Source: DASTPP01 sp035762175 (GTDB lineage: Bacteria > Myxococcota_A > Polyangia > Polyangiales > Polyangiaceae). From it: a stretch of 37,916 nucleotides of DNA. This document shows positions 17,082 to 24,947 of this stretch, piece by piece (within the stretch, counting starts at the first letter, position 1; every line of letters begins with the position of its first letter). Below the pieces are notes generated by a model, which saw nothing but the letters and a program-made list of their open reading frames with translations, had not been told where the DNA came from and did not search any database. The stretch lies in the NCBI GenBank assembly GCA_035762175.1, contig DASTPP010000181.1, forward strand, positions 1 through 37,916. The letters run 5' to 3'. Made by a program: the position numbers and the translations under genes.

Positions 17082-18329
17082 ATGCGCCCGAGCCCCCCCT
17101 TCGCCCGCCCGGCGGGCCGCGCTCGCACGTCACGCTCCTTCACGGACGGGGCGCTCGGGCTCGCCCTCGTCGCGCTGGCGCACTGCTCCTTCCCCGAATT
17201 CGACTTCGGCGAGGCGGCCGGCGGCGCGGCGGGCACGGGCGCGGGCGGCGGCGGGGGCCGGGGCGGCAGCGGGGGCACGGGCGGCCGGGCCGGGTCCGGC
17301 ACGATGGGCCAGGGCGGGGCGGCCGGGCTCGGGGGCGCGGGCGGGCAGGGGGGCTCGATCGAGTGCCCGCCCAACTGCACCCCCTTCGTCGTCGCCAAGG
17401 CCGAGGCGTCGGTCATCTCGCTGGCCGTCGAGGGCACGTCAGCCTTCTGGACGCAGGACCCCAGCCCCCAGACCAACGGCATCTTGGTCACGACGCCGCT
17501 CGCCGGCGGCCCGCTCACGACGCTGGCGAGCCCGGGCGCCATGGTCGAGCCGGTCCTGCGGGGCGCCGACGCCGAGTACCTCTACCTGGTCGCCTCCGCG
17601 TCCGTGCCCAACAAGCTCTTCGTGTTCGACCGCCCGAAGGGCGAGGTGCGGCTCGCCGCCGACCTCGGGTCGGCGAGGCTCCCCTCGCCCGAATCCAGCT
17701 TCGTCGGCGCCGCGTCGTTCTTCTTCGTCACGTACGACGAGGTGCTCGACACCGACATCGTCTTCCGCCTGCCGAAGGGCGCCCTCGGGGCCCCCACGCC
17801 CCTCCCCGTGCGCGTGATCGAGCACCCCCAGGGCGGCCCGTACACGCCGCTCGGCCCCGACGGCGACGCGGCCGTCCTCTACGACGAGGTTGAGGGCACG
17901 CTGCTGCGCGTATTTCGGGCTTCGAACGAAGAGCCGGCCGAGGTGCAGCCCATCTTCGCCGACGCCCCGAACGACCTGCCCTACTTCGAGTGGTTCGCGG
18001 CCGACGAATCGTCGTACTACTTCGCCTCCAGCGACGACTTCGTCGATTACGCCATTCGCGCCCTGCCGCGCGACAAAAACCGCTTCGCCGACATGCGGGT
18101 GATCGTGCGCGACGAGAAAAACTGCGTGAACCTGCGCGCCGACGGGCCGTCGCTCTACTGGGTCGCCGGCGACGTCATCCGCAGCCTACGCGTCGCGCCG
18201 AAAGACGGCAGCGCGGGGCCGCAGACCCTCGTCGAGGGGCTGCCCGCAGACGACTACGTGCTCGCGGGCGACTCCGTGTACTGGTTCGACCCCGGCAGCC
18301 GCGAGCTGCGGGGCCTGCGCGTGCGCTGA
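17082..18329 (+). CDS. Lipoprotein with Gly-rich linker and propeller-like domain (copy 1)
   Basis: 415 residues, ATG at 17082 with GAGG nine bases upstream. A basic start and hydrophobic core (ALGLALVALAHC) end at Cys35, the probable lipid-anchor residue, followed by SFPEFDF. Residues 42-90 are a Gly/Ala/Ser tether. The rest reads as repeated beta-strand units with aromatic turns (TSAFWTQ, SLYWVAGDV, DSVYWFDP), like the six-bladed propellers of secreted binding proteins. I see no catalytic motif. The next gene encodes a paralogue with the same Cys position, the same motif after it, and the same layout, so the pair probably arose by duplication. A surface-exposed sensor or binding role is inference. 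Confidence 0.75.
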   Translation: MRPSPPFARPAGRARTSRSFTDGALGLALVALAHCSFPEFDFGEAAGGAAGTGAGGGGGRGGSGGTGGRAGSGTMGQGGAAGLGGAGGQGGSIECPPNCTPFVVAKAEASVISLAVEGTSAFWTQDPSPQTNGILVTTPLAGGPLTTLASPGAMVEPVLRGADAEYLYLVASASVPNKLFVFDRPKGEVRLAADLGSARLPSPESSFVGAASFFFVTYDEVLDTDIVFRLPKGALGAPTPLPVRVIEHPQGGPYTPLGPDGDAAVLYDEVEGTLLRVFRASNEEPAEVQPIFADAPNDLPYFEWFAADESSYYFASSDDFVDYAIRALPRDKNRFADMRVIVRDEKNCVNLRADGPSLYWVAGDVIRSLRVAPKDGSAGPQTLVEGLPADDYVLAGDSVYWFDPGSRELRGLRVR

Positions 18330-18372
18330 TCGGCCGGCCGCGCGCGACGCCGGGGCGCGCCCCGAAGAGGGC

Positions 18373-18402
18373 CCAAAACGGGTGGGCACCCCACCCCTTT
18401 GG
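18373..18402. terminator. Extended hairpin between the two lipoprotein genes
   Basis: CCAAA (18373-18377) pairs with TTTGG (18398-18402). Inside it GGGTGGG (18380-18386) pairs with CCCACCC (18390-18396) around a 3-base loop. It is 43 bp after the first stop and 4 bp before a -10-like TAAGAT, so it may terminate the first gene and insulate the second promoter. Confidence 0.45.
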
Positions 18403-18465
18403 CGGGTAAGATACGAGGGTCGGCGACCGGCTCGTCGGCGAGCTCTTTCTCGCACGAGGTCTTTC

Positions 18466-19701
18466 TTGACGCACCCTAGCGCCCCGCACCGACGCGGCCC
18501 GACGCACCGCGCCTGGCGCGCCGCGACCGCCCTCGCGCCCGCCTGCGCCCTCGCGTTGCTGGCTCACTGTAGCTTTCCCGAATACTCGTTTCGGTCGAAC
18601 GGCGAAAACGAGACCGCCGGCGGGTCCGGCGGCTCGCCCGCGGCGGGCCGCGCCGGCGCGGGCGGCGGCCTGCCCGCGGGCGGCGCGGGCGGCGGCCTGC
18701 CTTCGGGCGGCGCGGGCGGCGCGGCGGGGGCCGCGGGCGGGGCGTGCGCGGGCGCCACGGACGGCTGCGTGACCGATTGCGAATTCGAGGTCGTCACCGC
18801 CTCGGCCGAGCTGTTCGGCGTCGTCAGCGACGGCGAGTCGGTCTTCTGGTCCGAGTGCAACCTGCAGAACCAGACCTGCTCGATGTCGGCGCGCTCGGCC
18901 GACGGCCAGGGCCCGGTGCGGGTGGTCGCCGACGCGAGCCAGTTGCCCCAGGGGCAGCTCTTGGTCAACCTCAAACAAGACGCCGATTCGATCTACGGCT
19001 TTCTGCTCGACGCCGATCAGCCCCCCGGCACGCCGCCGGCCGCCATCCTCCGCGTGCCCAAGGCGGGCGGGCAGGGGCAGGTTCTGCTGGCGGCGGGCAA
19101 CGGCCGGGTCTTTTTCTCCTACGAGCTCAGCGACCGCTTCGTCTACGCCTTCCGCGAGAACGACGACCAGCCCCCGGGCACGGTCGTGCGCGCCGACAAG
19201 GGCAACAACAACACGACGACGGGCGTCGTCGTCACGAACGTCGCCCGCAGCCTCGTGGGCGCCGAGGGCGACGAGGCCGTCGTCGTCGAGAGCAACGGCA
19301 ACATCGCCCGCGTCCAGCCCGGCATCTCGACGCTCATCTTGGACGGCGACGCCAACCCCGAGCCCGTCCCCTTCGAGGGCGTCGTCGAGGGCGACGTCTA
19401 CTACTTCCTGTCGCTGGGCCAGGTGCGCCGCTTCGGCGAGGGCGAGCTCACCTTCCTGTCGACGAACGCGGGCAACGACCCCTTCTTCTTCCAGGCCGAG
19501 GCCGACTCGCTCTACTGGGTCAACCGCCGCGGCGGCGTCGGCAGCACCGCCGGCGACATCCACACGGTGCCCAAGGCGGGCTGCGCCGACGTCCGGAAGC
19601 TCGTCGAGGGCGTCTCGACCGACGCGCTGAGCGTGCGCAACGGCGTCGCGTACTGGGTGAGCGACGACTTTACGAGGGTGCTCGGCCGGCGGCTGCGCTG
19701 A
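18466..19701 (+). CDS. Lipoprotein with Gly-rich linker and propeller-like domain (copy 2)
   Basis: 411 residues. I chose the TTG at 18466 because GAGG lies six bases before it and because it places the anchor Cys at residue 35, as in the upstream paralogue. The signal (ALAPACALALLAHC) is followed by SFPEYSF, matching SFPEFDF in copy 1. Cys27 is a second possible anchor. The linker holds a repeated Gly-rich unit (GAGGGLPAG/GAGGGLPSG). A Cys-rich patch (CAGATDGCVTDC) precedes the beta-rich domain, which ends with propeller-like strands (DSLYWVNRRGG, GVAYWVSDDF). A partner or ligand cannot be named. Its stop faces the kinase gene across a structured intergenic region. Confidence 0.75.
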   Translation: MTHPSAPHRRGPTHRAWRAATALAPACALALLAHCSFPEYSFRSNGENETAGGSGGSPAAGRAGAGGGLPAGGAGGGLPSGGAGGAAGAAGGACAGATDGCVTDCEFEVVTASAELFGVVSDGESVFWSECNLQNQTCSMSARSADGQGPVRVVADASQLPQGQLLVNLKQDADSIYGFLLDADQPPGTPPAAILRVPKAGGQGQVLLAAGNGRVFFSYELSDRFVYAFRENDDQPPGTVVRADKGNNNTTTGVVVTNVARSLVGAEGDEAVVVESNGNIARVQPGISTLILDGDANPEPVPFEGVVEGDVYYFLSLGQVRRFGEGELTFLSTNAGNDPFFFQAEADSLYWVNRRGGVGSTAGDIHTVPKAGCADVRKLVEGVSTDALSVRNGVAYWVSDDFTRVLGRRLR

Positions 19702-19718
19702 GCGGCGGCGCCGCTCTC

Positions 19719-19818
19719 GAGCGGGGCGCGCGTGCGGGTGTGCCAAGCGCAACGCTTTGCCAGCCAATTTCGGCTGCTGAAGCGCCGCTTGGGGCCCATC
19801 GACGGGCGCGCCCCGCTC
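19719..19818. terminator. Nested inverted repeats between lipoprotein and kinase genes
   Basis: A perfect 13-bp inverted repeat (GAGCGGGGCGCGC, 19719-19731; its complement, 19806-19818) encloses a second one, CCAAGCG (19743-19749) / CGCTTGG (19786-19792). That in turn encloses CAGCC (19761-19765) / GGCTG (19772-19776). An alternative small hairpin AAGCG/CGCTT (19745-19757) competes with the middle stem. The outer right arm overlaps the kinase stop codon. Probably a bidirectional terminator; a structured RNA is possible. Confidence 0.5.
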
Positions 19819-21398
19819 TAAAACCCGGGGTCGCGCACCGGCACCGCGCCCCCGCCGGGGTTCGCCGGCGCCTCGCCGGGGCGCCCGGCGCCGTTGCGGC
19901 GCGGCGGGGGCGGGGGTGCCTTGGGCGGGGGTTTGGTCGCGTCGCGACCGGCCTCTTTGCCGGAGGCCTCGCGCGGGGCGGCGGACGGGGGCGACGAGGA
20001 GGGCGGCGCGCCTTCGGGCGGGGCGACGAAGGCGGCGGTGCCTTCGGGCTTGTCGGCCGCGGGGGCGGGCCTCGCCCCGAGGGCGGTCGCGCTGGCCGCG
20101 CCGCGGGCGGCGGGCAAGGGCTTGAGCACGGCGGGGCCGGCCCAGAAGTGGGCCGCGGTGGCGCCGAAGGCCGGCGCGAGCAGCCCGACGCCGACGAAGG
20201 CGGCGACCGGCCAGCGGCGCTTGGGCGGCGGCAGGCTCACGACCAGCGAGCGGTGGAACGACACCTTCGAGCCCAGGTCGACGGGCGCGACGTTGTTCGA
20301 AGGGGTCGGCGTCGGCGTCGGCGGCGCGGTCGGCGGCGAGAGCAGCCCGGCCGGGACGGTGGCGAGCGCGCCGATCTCGACCGACTGGTCGGCCCGCGCC
20401 TTGGCCATCTCGAGCGCCTGGCGCAGCGCCTCGGAGCGCTTGCGCAGCGAGGCGCCCGCGGTCACCTCGAGCAGCGACGAGACGTCGCGCGCCGAGGCGA
20501 GCCCGACCTCGCGCCGCCCCACCGCGTCGAGCGCCTCGCCGAAGGCCTCGGCCGAGGGGAAGCGGGCGTCGGGGTCGGGCGCGAGCGCGCGCATCAGCAC
20601 CGCCTCGAGCCCGGGCGGGTAGCGCCAGCCGACGGCCCGGCTCGGCGGCTCGAGCGCGTTGCCGAGCACGCGCGCCACGGTCTCGCCCAGCGTCTGGGCG
20701 TGGAAGGGGTGCACCCCCGTCGTCATCTGGTAGATCGAGACGCCGAGCGAGAAGATGTCGCTGCGGGCGTCGACCGGGCGCGTGTTGCCGAGCTGCTCGG
20801 GCGCCATGTACGCGATCTTGCCCTTGAGCACCCCGGTGCGCGTCTCTTGCGACGACTTGCCGAAGGCCTTGGCGATGCCGAAGTCGGTGACCTTGGTGAC
20901 GCCGTGCCGCGTGACGAAGAGGTTGTGCGGCGTCACGTCGCGGTGCACGACCGTGAGCGGCGTGCCCTGCTCGTCGGTCAGCGTGTGCGCCGCGTGCAGG
21001 CCCGCGCAGGCGTCGATGGCCGCGCGCAGCGCGGCCGGCAGGGGCAAGAGGCCGCTCGGCGCGAGGTGGCAGAGCTGGCTGAGCGACTCGCCCTCCAAGA
21101 GCTCCATCGCGATGAAGAGCGAGCCGTCTTCTTCGCCGAGGTCGAAGGTCTCGACGACGTTCGGGTGGCGAATCTGCGAGGCGATGCGCGCCTCGTCGTA
21201 GAACATCGCCTCGTGGTCGCGCTGGTTGTCGTCGACCAAGGTCGGCAGCATGACCTTGAGCGCGACGACCTTCTGAAACCCGCGCGCCCCCCGCACCCGC
21301 GCGGCCCACACCGCCGCCATGCCCCCCTGCCCGAGCGGCACCAGGCACTCGTAGCGCCCGAGGCGGTAGCCGGGTCGAAGAGAATTGGCGAGGGTCAT
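19818..21398 (-). CDS. Hanks-type serine/threonine protein kinase
   Basis: 526 residues. The kinase domain (about 16-285) has the glycine loop LGQGGMAAV (22-30), Lys48 in ALKVM, a helix-C Glu (about 69), the catalytic loop HRDVTPHN (152-159, Asp154), the DFG motif (172-174), an activation segment rich in Ser/Thr and the APE motif near 199-201. All catalytic residues are present; the Lys usual in HRDLKPxN is Thr, close to the HRDVSPQN form common in myxobacterial kinases. A juxtamembrane region with a PTPTPTP stretch leads to a transmembrane helix (AAFVGVGLLAPAFGATAAHF) and a Pro/Ala-rich tail that would be outside the membrane. It probably signals from the envelope; substrates are unknown. 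Confidence 0.93.
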   Translation of the reverse strand: MTLANSLRPGYRLGRYECLVPLGQGGMAAVWAARVRGARGFQKVVALKVMLPTLVDDNQRDHEAMFYDEARIASQIRHPNVVETFDLGEEDGSLFIAMELLEGESLSQLCHLAPSGLLPLPAALRAAIDACAGLHAAHTLTDEQGTPLTVVHRDVTPHNLFVTRHGVTKVTDFGIAKAFGKSSQETRTGVLKGKIAYMAPEQLGNTRPVDARSDIFSLGVSIYQMTTGVHPFHAQTLGETVARVLGNALEPPSRAVGWRYPPGLEAVLMRALAPDPDARFPSAEAFGEALDAVGRREVGLASARDVSSLLEVTAGASLRKRSEALRQALEMAKARADQSVEIGALATVPAGLLSPPTAPPTPTPTPSNNVAPVDLGSKVSFHRSLVVSLPPPKRRWPVAAFVGVGLLAPAFGATAAHFWAGPAVLKPLPAARGAASATALGARPAPAADKPEGTAAFVAPPEGAPPSSSPPSAAPREASGKEAGRDATKPPPKAPPPPPRRNGAGRPGEAPANPGGGAVPVRDPGF

Positions 21399-21735
21399 CG
21401 GCGGAGAGCCCCGGGGGGGCTAGATATACCACATGTTACGCCGCGCGAGCCGGGCTTGCCTCTCGCGGTGATGGGGTACGAAAGAAAAGTCGGGCCAGAT
21501 CGGTCGTAGCGAGCCTTTGGGGCCTCCGCGCGGGCGGCCGAGGGCCGGGGCCCTGGCGCCGCGGGCGGAAAAGAGAACCAGCGCTGTCTCTGACGCAGCG
21601 CCAAAACCGGGGCCGGCCCCGGCCGACGCGCCGCCCGGGGGAGCGGGCCCCCCGACGCACGCCGCCGATCGGCTGGCGCCGAGCGCGCACCTCACTGCCG
21701 GGCGGGGCGCCTCGCGGCCGGGCGGCCGCGCGGCC
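21399..21735. other. Region between hemC and the kinase gene
   Basis: 337 bp without a convincing gene. At the kinase end the minus-strand TATATC (21428-21423), 25 bp before the ATG, is a good -10 candidate in an AT-rich island. At the hemC end the perfect palindrome GGCCGCGCGGCC (21724-21735) touches the hemC stop codon and probably ends that operon. The middle part is GC-rich and featureless. Confidence 0.5.
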
Positions 21736-22641
21736 TCAGTGGCGGACGAGCGTGCGGCCCAGCGCCTCGCCCCGGGCGCGCGCCTCGTCGTCGTCGGCCG
21801 GCCAGGCGAAGCGCTCTTCGGCGAAGCGCGGATCGTTGCCCTCGGCGTCGGCGAGCATGGCGCGCAGGTGCATCTGGGCGCCCTCGCGCCGGGCGTAGGC
21901 GGCGACGGGCACCTGGCAGCTGCCGCCGACGGCGACCATGACGCCGCGCTCGGCGGATACGGCGAGCGACGTCTCGGGGTCGTGGGTCGAGGCGAGGTCT
22001 TCGGCGGTCTGCTCGTCGCCCTCGCGGCACTCGATGCCGAGCGCGCCCTGGCCGACGGCGGGCAGGCTCAGCTCGGGCGCGAGCACCTCGGTCGCCCGGT
22101 CGCCGAGGCCGAGCCGGCGCAGGCCCGCGTAGGCGAGCACGATGGCGTCGCACTCGCCCTCGGCGACCTTGCGCAGGCGCGTGTCGACGTTGCCGCGCAG
22201 GGGGGCGAAGCGCAGGTCGGGCCGCTCGCGGCGCAGGAGGGCGACGCGGCGCAGGCTCGAGGTGCCGACGAGGGCGCCCTGCGGCAAGTCGCGGAAGGGC
22301 CGGCCCTCGCGCGAGACGAGCACGTCGCGCGGGTCTTCGCGGGCGGGCACGGCGGCGAGGCGCAGGCCCTGGGCGAGCTCGGCGGGCACGTCTTTGATCG
22401 AGTGGACGGCGAAGTCGGCGCGCCGCTCGACGAGGGCCTCTTCGATCTCTTTCAAGAAGAGGCCCTTGCCGCCGATGGCCTGCAGGGGCCGGTCGGTGAT
22501 GCGGTCGCCGGTCGTCACGACGTGCAGCTCGCGCACCGACAGGCCCGGGCGGCGGGCGAGCAGCCCCTGCGCCCAGGCCCGGGCCTGCGCGAGCGCGAGC
22601 GCCGAGCGCCGCGTGGCGAGCACCAGCTCGCGGCCGCTCAC
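21736..22641 (-). CDS. hemC: Porphobilinogen deaminase (hydroxymethylbilane synthase)
   Basis: Joins four porphobilinogen units into hydroxymethylbilane in the cytoplasm, on the way to heme and corrins. The 301-residue length is typical. Asp84 in HSIKDVP is the catalytic aspartate, and Cys242 in VGGSCQVP carries the dipyrromethane cofactor; both numbers equal those of the E. coli enzyme. The substrate-binding Arg segments (LATRRSALALAQA, GTSSLRR, LRGNVDTRL) are intact. The GTG start at 22641 shares bases with the hemA stop (GTGA), so translation is probably coupled to hemA. It is the last gene of the hemX-hemA-hemC operon. Confidence 0.95.
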   Translation of the reverse strand: MSGRELVLATRRSALALAQARAWAQGLLARRPGLSVRELHVVTTGDRITDRPLQAIGGKGLFLKEIEEALVERRADFAVHSIKDVPAELAQGLRLAAVPAREDPRDVLVSREGRPFRDLPQGALVGTSSLRRVALLRRERPDLRFAPLRGNVDTRLRKVAEGECDAIVLAYAGLRRLGLGDRATEVLAPELSLPAVGQGALGIECREGDEQTAEDLASTHDPETSLAVSAERGVMVAVGGSCQVPVAAYARREGAQMHLRAMLADAEGNDPRFAEERFAWPADDDEARARGEALGRTLVRH

Positions 22642-23978
22642 GGGCCCCCCCGCTCGCGGGCGCCGCCGGCGGCGCCGGACGCGTCGCTGACGACGGTGAC
22701 GTCGGGCAGCTCGAAGAGCTCGCGCACGATCTGCGCCATCTGCTCGCCGCGCGGGTCGCCGGCCGCGCGCTTCAGCCGGGCGACGGGCGCGTGCAGGAGC
22801 TTGTTGACGGCCGCGTCGACCATGACCTCGAGCGCGGCGCGCTCGGGCTGCCCGAGGTGCTTGAGCTTGCCCGCGAACGAGCGCTCGAGCTCGGCCATCA
22901 GCGTCGCGCGCGCCTTGGCGCGCAGCGCGACCACCGTGGGCACGACGCTCTGGGTGTCGACCCAGGCGTCGAACGAGCTCATCTCTTCGGCGACCAGCTG
23001 CTCGGCCCGCTTCGCCTCGCCCTCGCGCTCGCGGAAGGTCTCGCGCACGACCCCCTCGAGGTCGTCGACGTCGTAGAGAAAGACGTTGTTGAGCGCCTCG
23101 ACCGAGGGCTCGATGTCGCGCGGGACGGCGATGTCGATGAAGAAGAGGGTGCGGCCCTTGCGCAGCTTGACCGCGCGCGAGACGATGTCGTGCGTCAGCA
23201 CGAAGCCCGGCGCCGAGGTGCTCGAGATGACGACGTCGGTGTCGACGATGGCCGAGGGCAGTTCGTCCCACGCGCGCACGCCCGCCCCGAGCTCGCGCGC
23301 CAGCGCCTGGGCGCGCTCGGGCGAGCGGTTGATGACGTCGAGCCGCGCGCCCGCCCGCACCACGAGCTGCGCCGCCCCGAGCGCCATCTCGCCGGCGCCG
23401 ACGAGCAGCGCCCGGTGGCCCTTGAGCTCGCCGAAGATCTGGCGCGCGAGGTCGACCGCCACGCTCGCGATCGACACCTGCCCCTCGCCGATGGACGTCT
23501 CGCTGCGCACGCGCTTGGCCGTCTGCAGCGCCCGGCCGACGATGCGCTGCAGGCCCGGGCCCACGGTGCCCGCCGCCTGCGCCGCCTCGAAGGCCTGCTT
23601 GACCTGGCCGAGAATCTGCGGCTCGCCCACCACCAGCGAGTCGAGCGACGAGGCGACGCGGAACAGGTGCTGCACCGCGTCCTTGCCGACCTTGCGGTAG
23701 AGGTGCGGGCGCAGCACGGGCCCCGAGCCCGGCGTGGCGAAGCCCTCGAGCGCGGCGACGATCTCTTCGGCGACGCGATCGAGGTCGACTTGCGCCCCCG
23801 GCGGGGGCGTCGCGACGACCTCGACGCGGTTACAGGTCGACACGCACATCACCTCGCCGACCGAGGGCCGGCCGGCGAAGGCGCCGAGCACGGCGGGCAT
23901 CTGGTCGGACGAGACGGCGAGCCGCTCGCGCACCTCGACGGGCGCGGTGCGGTGGGAAAGGCCAACGACGACGAGCAT
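22638..23978 (-). CDS. hemA: Glutamyl-tRNA reductase
   Basis: Reduces glutamyl-tRNA(Glu) with NADPH to glutamate-1-semialdehyde, the first committed step of the C5 route to 5-aminolevulinate. 446 residues, family-typical. The N-terminus MLVVVGLSHRTAPVEVRE is conserved, and Cys49 in STCNRVEV is the nucleophile. The loop SLVVGEPQILGQVK, the Rossmann motif VGAGEMA and the helical dimerisation domain at the C-terminus are all present. The ATG at 23978 is fixed by the conserved start. It overlaps the upstream hemX-like gene by 130 bases and hemC by four. Being first in the pathway, it is the natural control point of the operon. Confidence 0.96.
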   Translation of the reverse strand: MLVVVGLSHRTAPVEVRERLAVSSDQMPAVLGAFAGRPSVGEVMCVSTCNRVEVVATPPPGAQVDLDRVAEEIVAALEGFATPGSGPVLRPHLYRKVGKDAVQHLFRVASSLDSLVVGEPQILGQVKQAFEAAQAAGTVGPGLQRIVGRALQTAKRVRSETSIGEGQVSIASVAVDLARQIFGELKGHRALLVGAGEMALGAAQLVVRAGARLDVINRSPERAQALARELGAGVRAWDELPSAIVDTDVVISSTSAPGFVLTHDIVSRAVKLRKGRTLFFIDIAVPRDIEPSVEALNNVFLYDVDDLEGVVRETFREREGEAKRAEQLVAEEMSSFDAWVDTQSVVPTVVALRAKARATLMAELERSFAGKLKHLGQPERAALEVMVDAAVNKLLHAPVARLKRAAGDPRGEQMAQIVRELFELPDVTVVSDASGAAGGARERGGP

Positions 23979-24802
23979 GATAAGACGGGCCCCGCGGGAG
24001 GTCGGACGAGGTAAACGACGAGGACGAGAACGGCGAAGAAGAACCCGGTGATGGTGCCTAGCGCGGCGCGCCGGCCGCGCCAACCGGCCGCCGCCCGCAA
24101 GAGCAGCACGCCGGCGAAGACCGCCCAGGTCAGGTAGGCGAAGGCCGCGCGCAAGACCTCGCCGGCGTGCCCGGCCTCGAGCCGGTAGGCCCAGGCGGTG
24201 CCGGTGATGATGCCGAGCGTCAAGAGCGGGAACCCGAAGAGCAAGAACCGGTGCTCGGCCTGGTCGAGCACGTCGAGCGACGGCAGCCGGCCCAGCACGC
24301 CGCCGAGCTTCTTCTCTTTGAGGCGCTTTTCGACCACGAGATAGAGCACGGCGGTGGTGCAGGCGAGCAGAAAGAGCGCGTCGCCGATGAGGTTGACGCC
24401 CACGTGCAGGGCCAGAAAGAAGGGCGGCAGCTCGGCGTCGACCGCGCCGAGGTTGGCGAGGCGGCTGGCGATGAGGAAGGTGAGGCCGATGGGCGCGACG
24501 AAGGCGCCGATGGCGTCGATGCGCCAGCGCAGGCGGGCGACCAGGTAGCCGAACGCGGTGGCGAGGGCGCCGACCGAGAGGGCGAAGTTCACGCTCCGCA
24601 CGGGGCAGATGTTGGCGACCAGGCTGGCCAGCGTGATGAAGACCGCGTGGCTCAGGGCGCCCGCGCCGATGAAGACCGGGCCGAGGCGCACGAGGCGCGG
24701 GGGCAGGCCCCGGCTGATCTGCCAGAAGAAGAGAACGGTGGCGGCGAGATACCCCGCCGCCCCCGCCCAGAACCCAGCCCATGCCACTGCGGAAGCCGTC
24801 AC
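23849..24802 (-). CDS. CcsA/HemX-like membrane protein
   Basis: 317 residues, GTG start at 24802. About eight membrane helices cover residues 1-272. Conserved His residues are visible in helices (GALSHAVF, LALHVGVNL, AEHRFLLFG), as in the CcsA/CcmC/HemX superfamily of heme-handling proteins. The Trp-rich WGxxWxWD segment of true cytochrome c synthases is missing: the corresponding stretch reads GTAWAYRLEAGHAGEVLRAA. Together with its position before hemA this points to a HemX-type protein that influences glutamyl-tRNA reductase rather than a cytochrome c assembly factor; that is inference. The last 45 residues (Ser/Pro/Arg-rich) are encoded over the start of hemA in another frame. Confidence 0.8.
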   Translation of the reverse strand: MTASAVAWAGFWAGAAGYLAATVLFFWQISRGLPPRLVRLGPVFIGAGALSHAVFITLASLVANICPVRSVNFALSVGALATAFGYLVARLRWRIDAIGAFVAPIGLTFLIASRLANLGAVDAELPPFFLALHVGVNLIGDALFLLACTTAVLYLVVEKRLKEKKLGGVLGRLPSLDVLDQAEHRFLLFGFPLLTLGIITGTAWAYRLEAGHAGEVLRAAFAYLTWAVFAGVLLLRAAAGWRGRRAALGTITGFFFAVLVLVVYLVRPPAGPVLSCSSSLAFPTAPRPSRCASGSPSRPTRCPPCSAPSPAGPRSAR

Positions 24803-24872
24803 GCCGCCGATTCTCCCCCGGGGCGGGCCCGGGCGCTAGAGAGCCGACCAGAAAAACCGCTCGCCGTTCGAG

Positions 24873-24914
24873 AAAATGCCCCATCACCCGGGCCGCCCGG
24901 CCGAAAAATGCCCC
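24873..24914 (-). promoter_or_regulatory. Twin GGGGCATTTT boxes upstream of the heme operon
   Basis: The 10-mer GGGGCATTTT occurs twice on the minus strand (24914-24905 and 24882-24873). The copies are 32 bp apart, close to three helical turns, and the nearer one ends 71 bp before the hemX-like start. The A/T run stands out in very GC-rich DNA. It could bind a regulator of heme synthesis. Confidence 0.35.
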
Positions 24915-24947
24915 GCGGGGGCCCCGGCCGGCGCCCAGGGCCGAATT

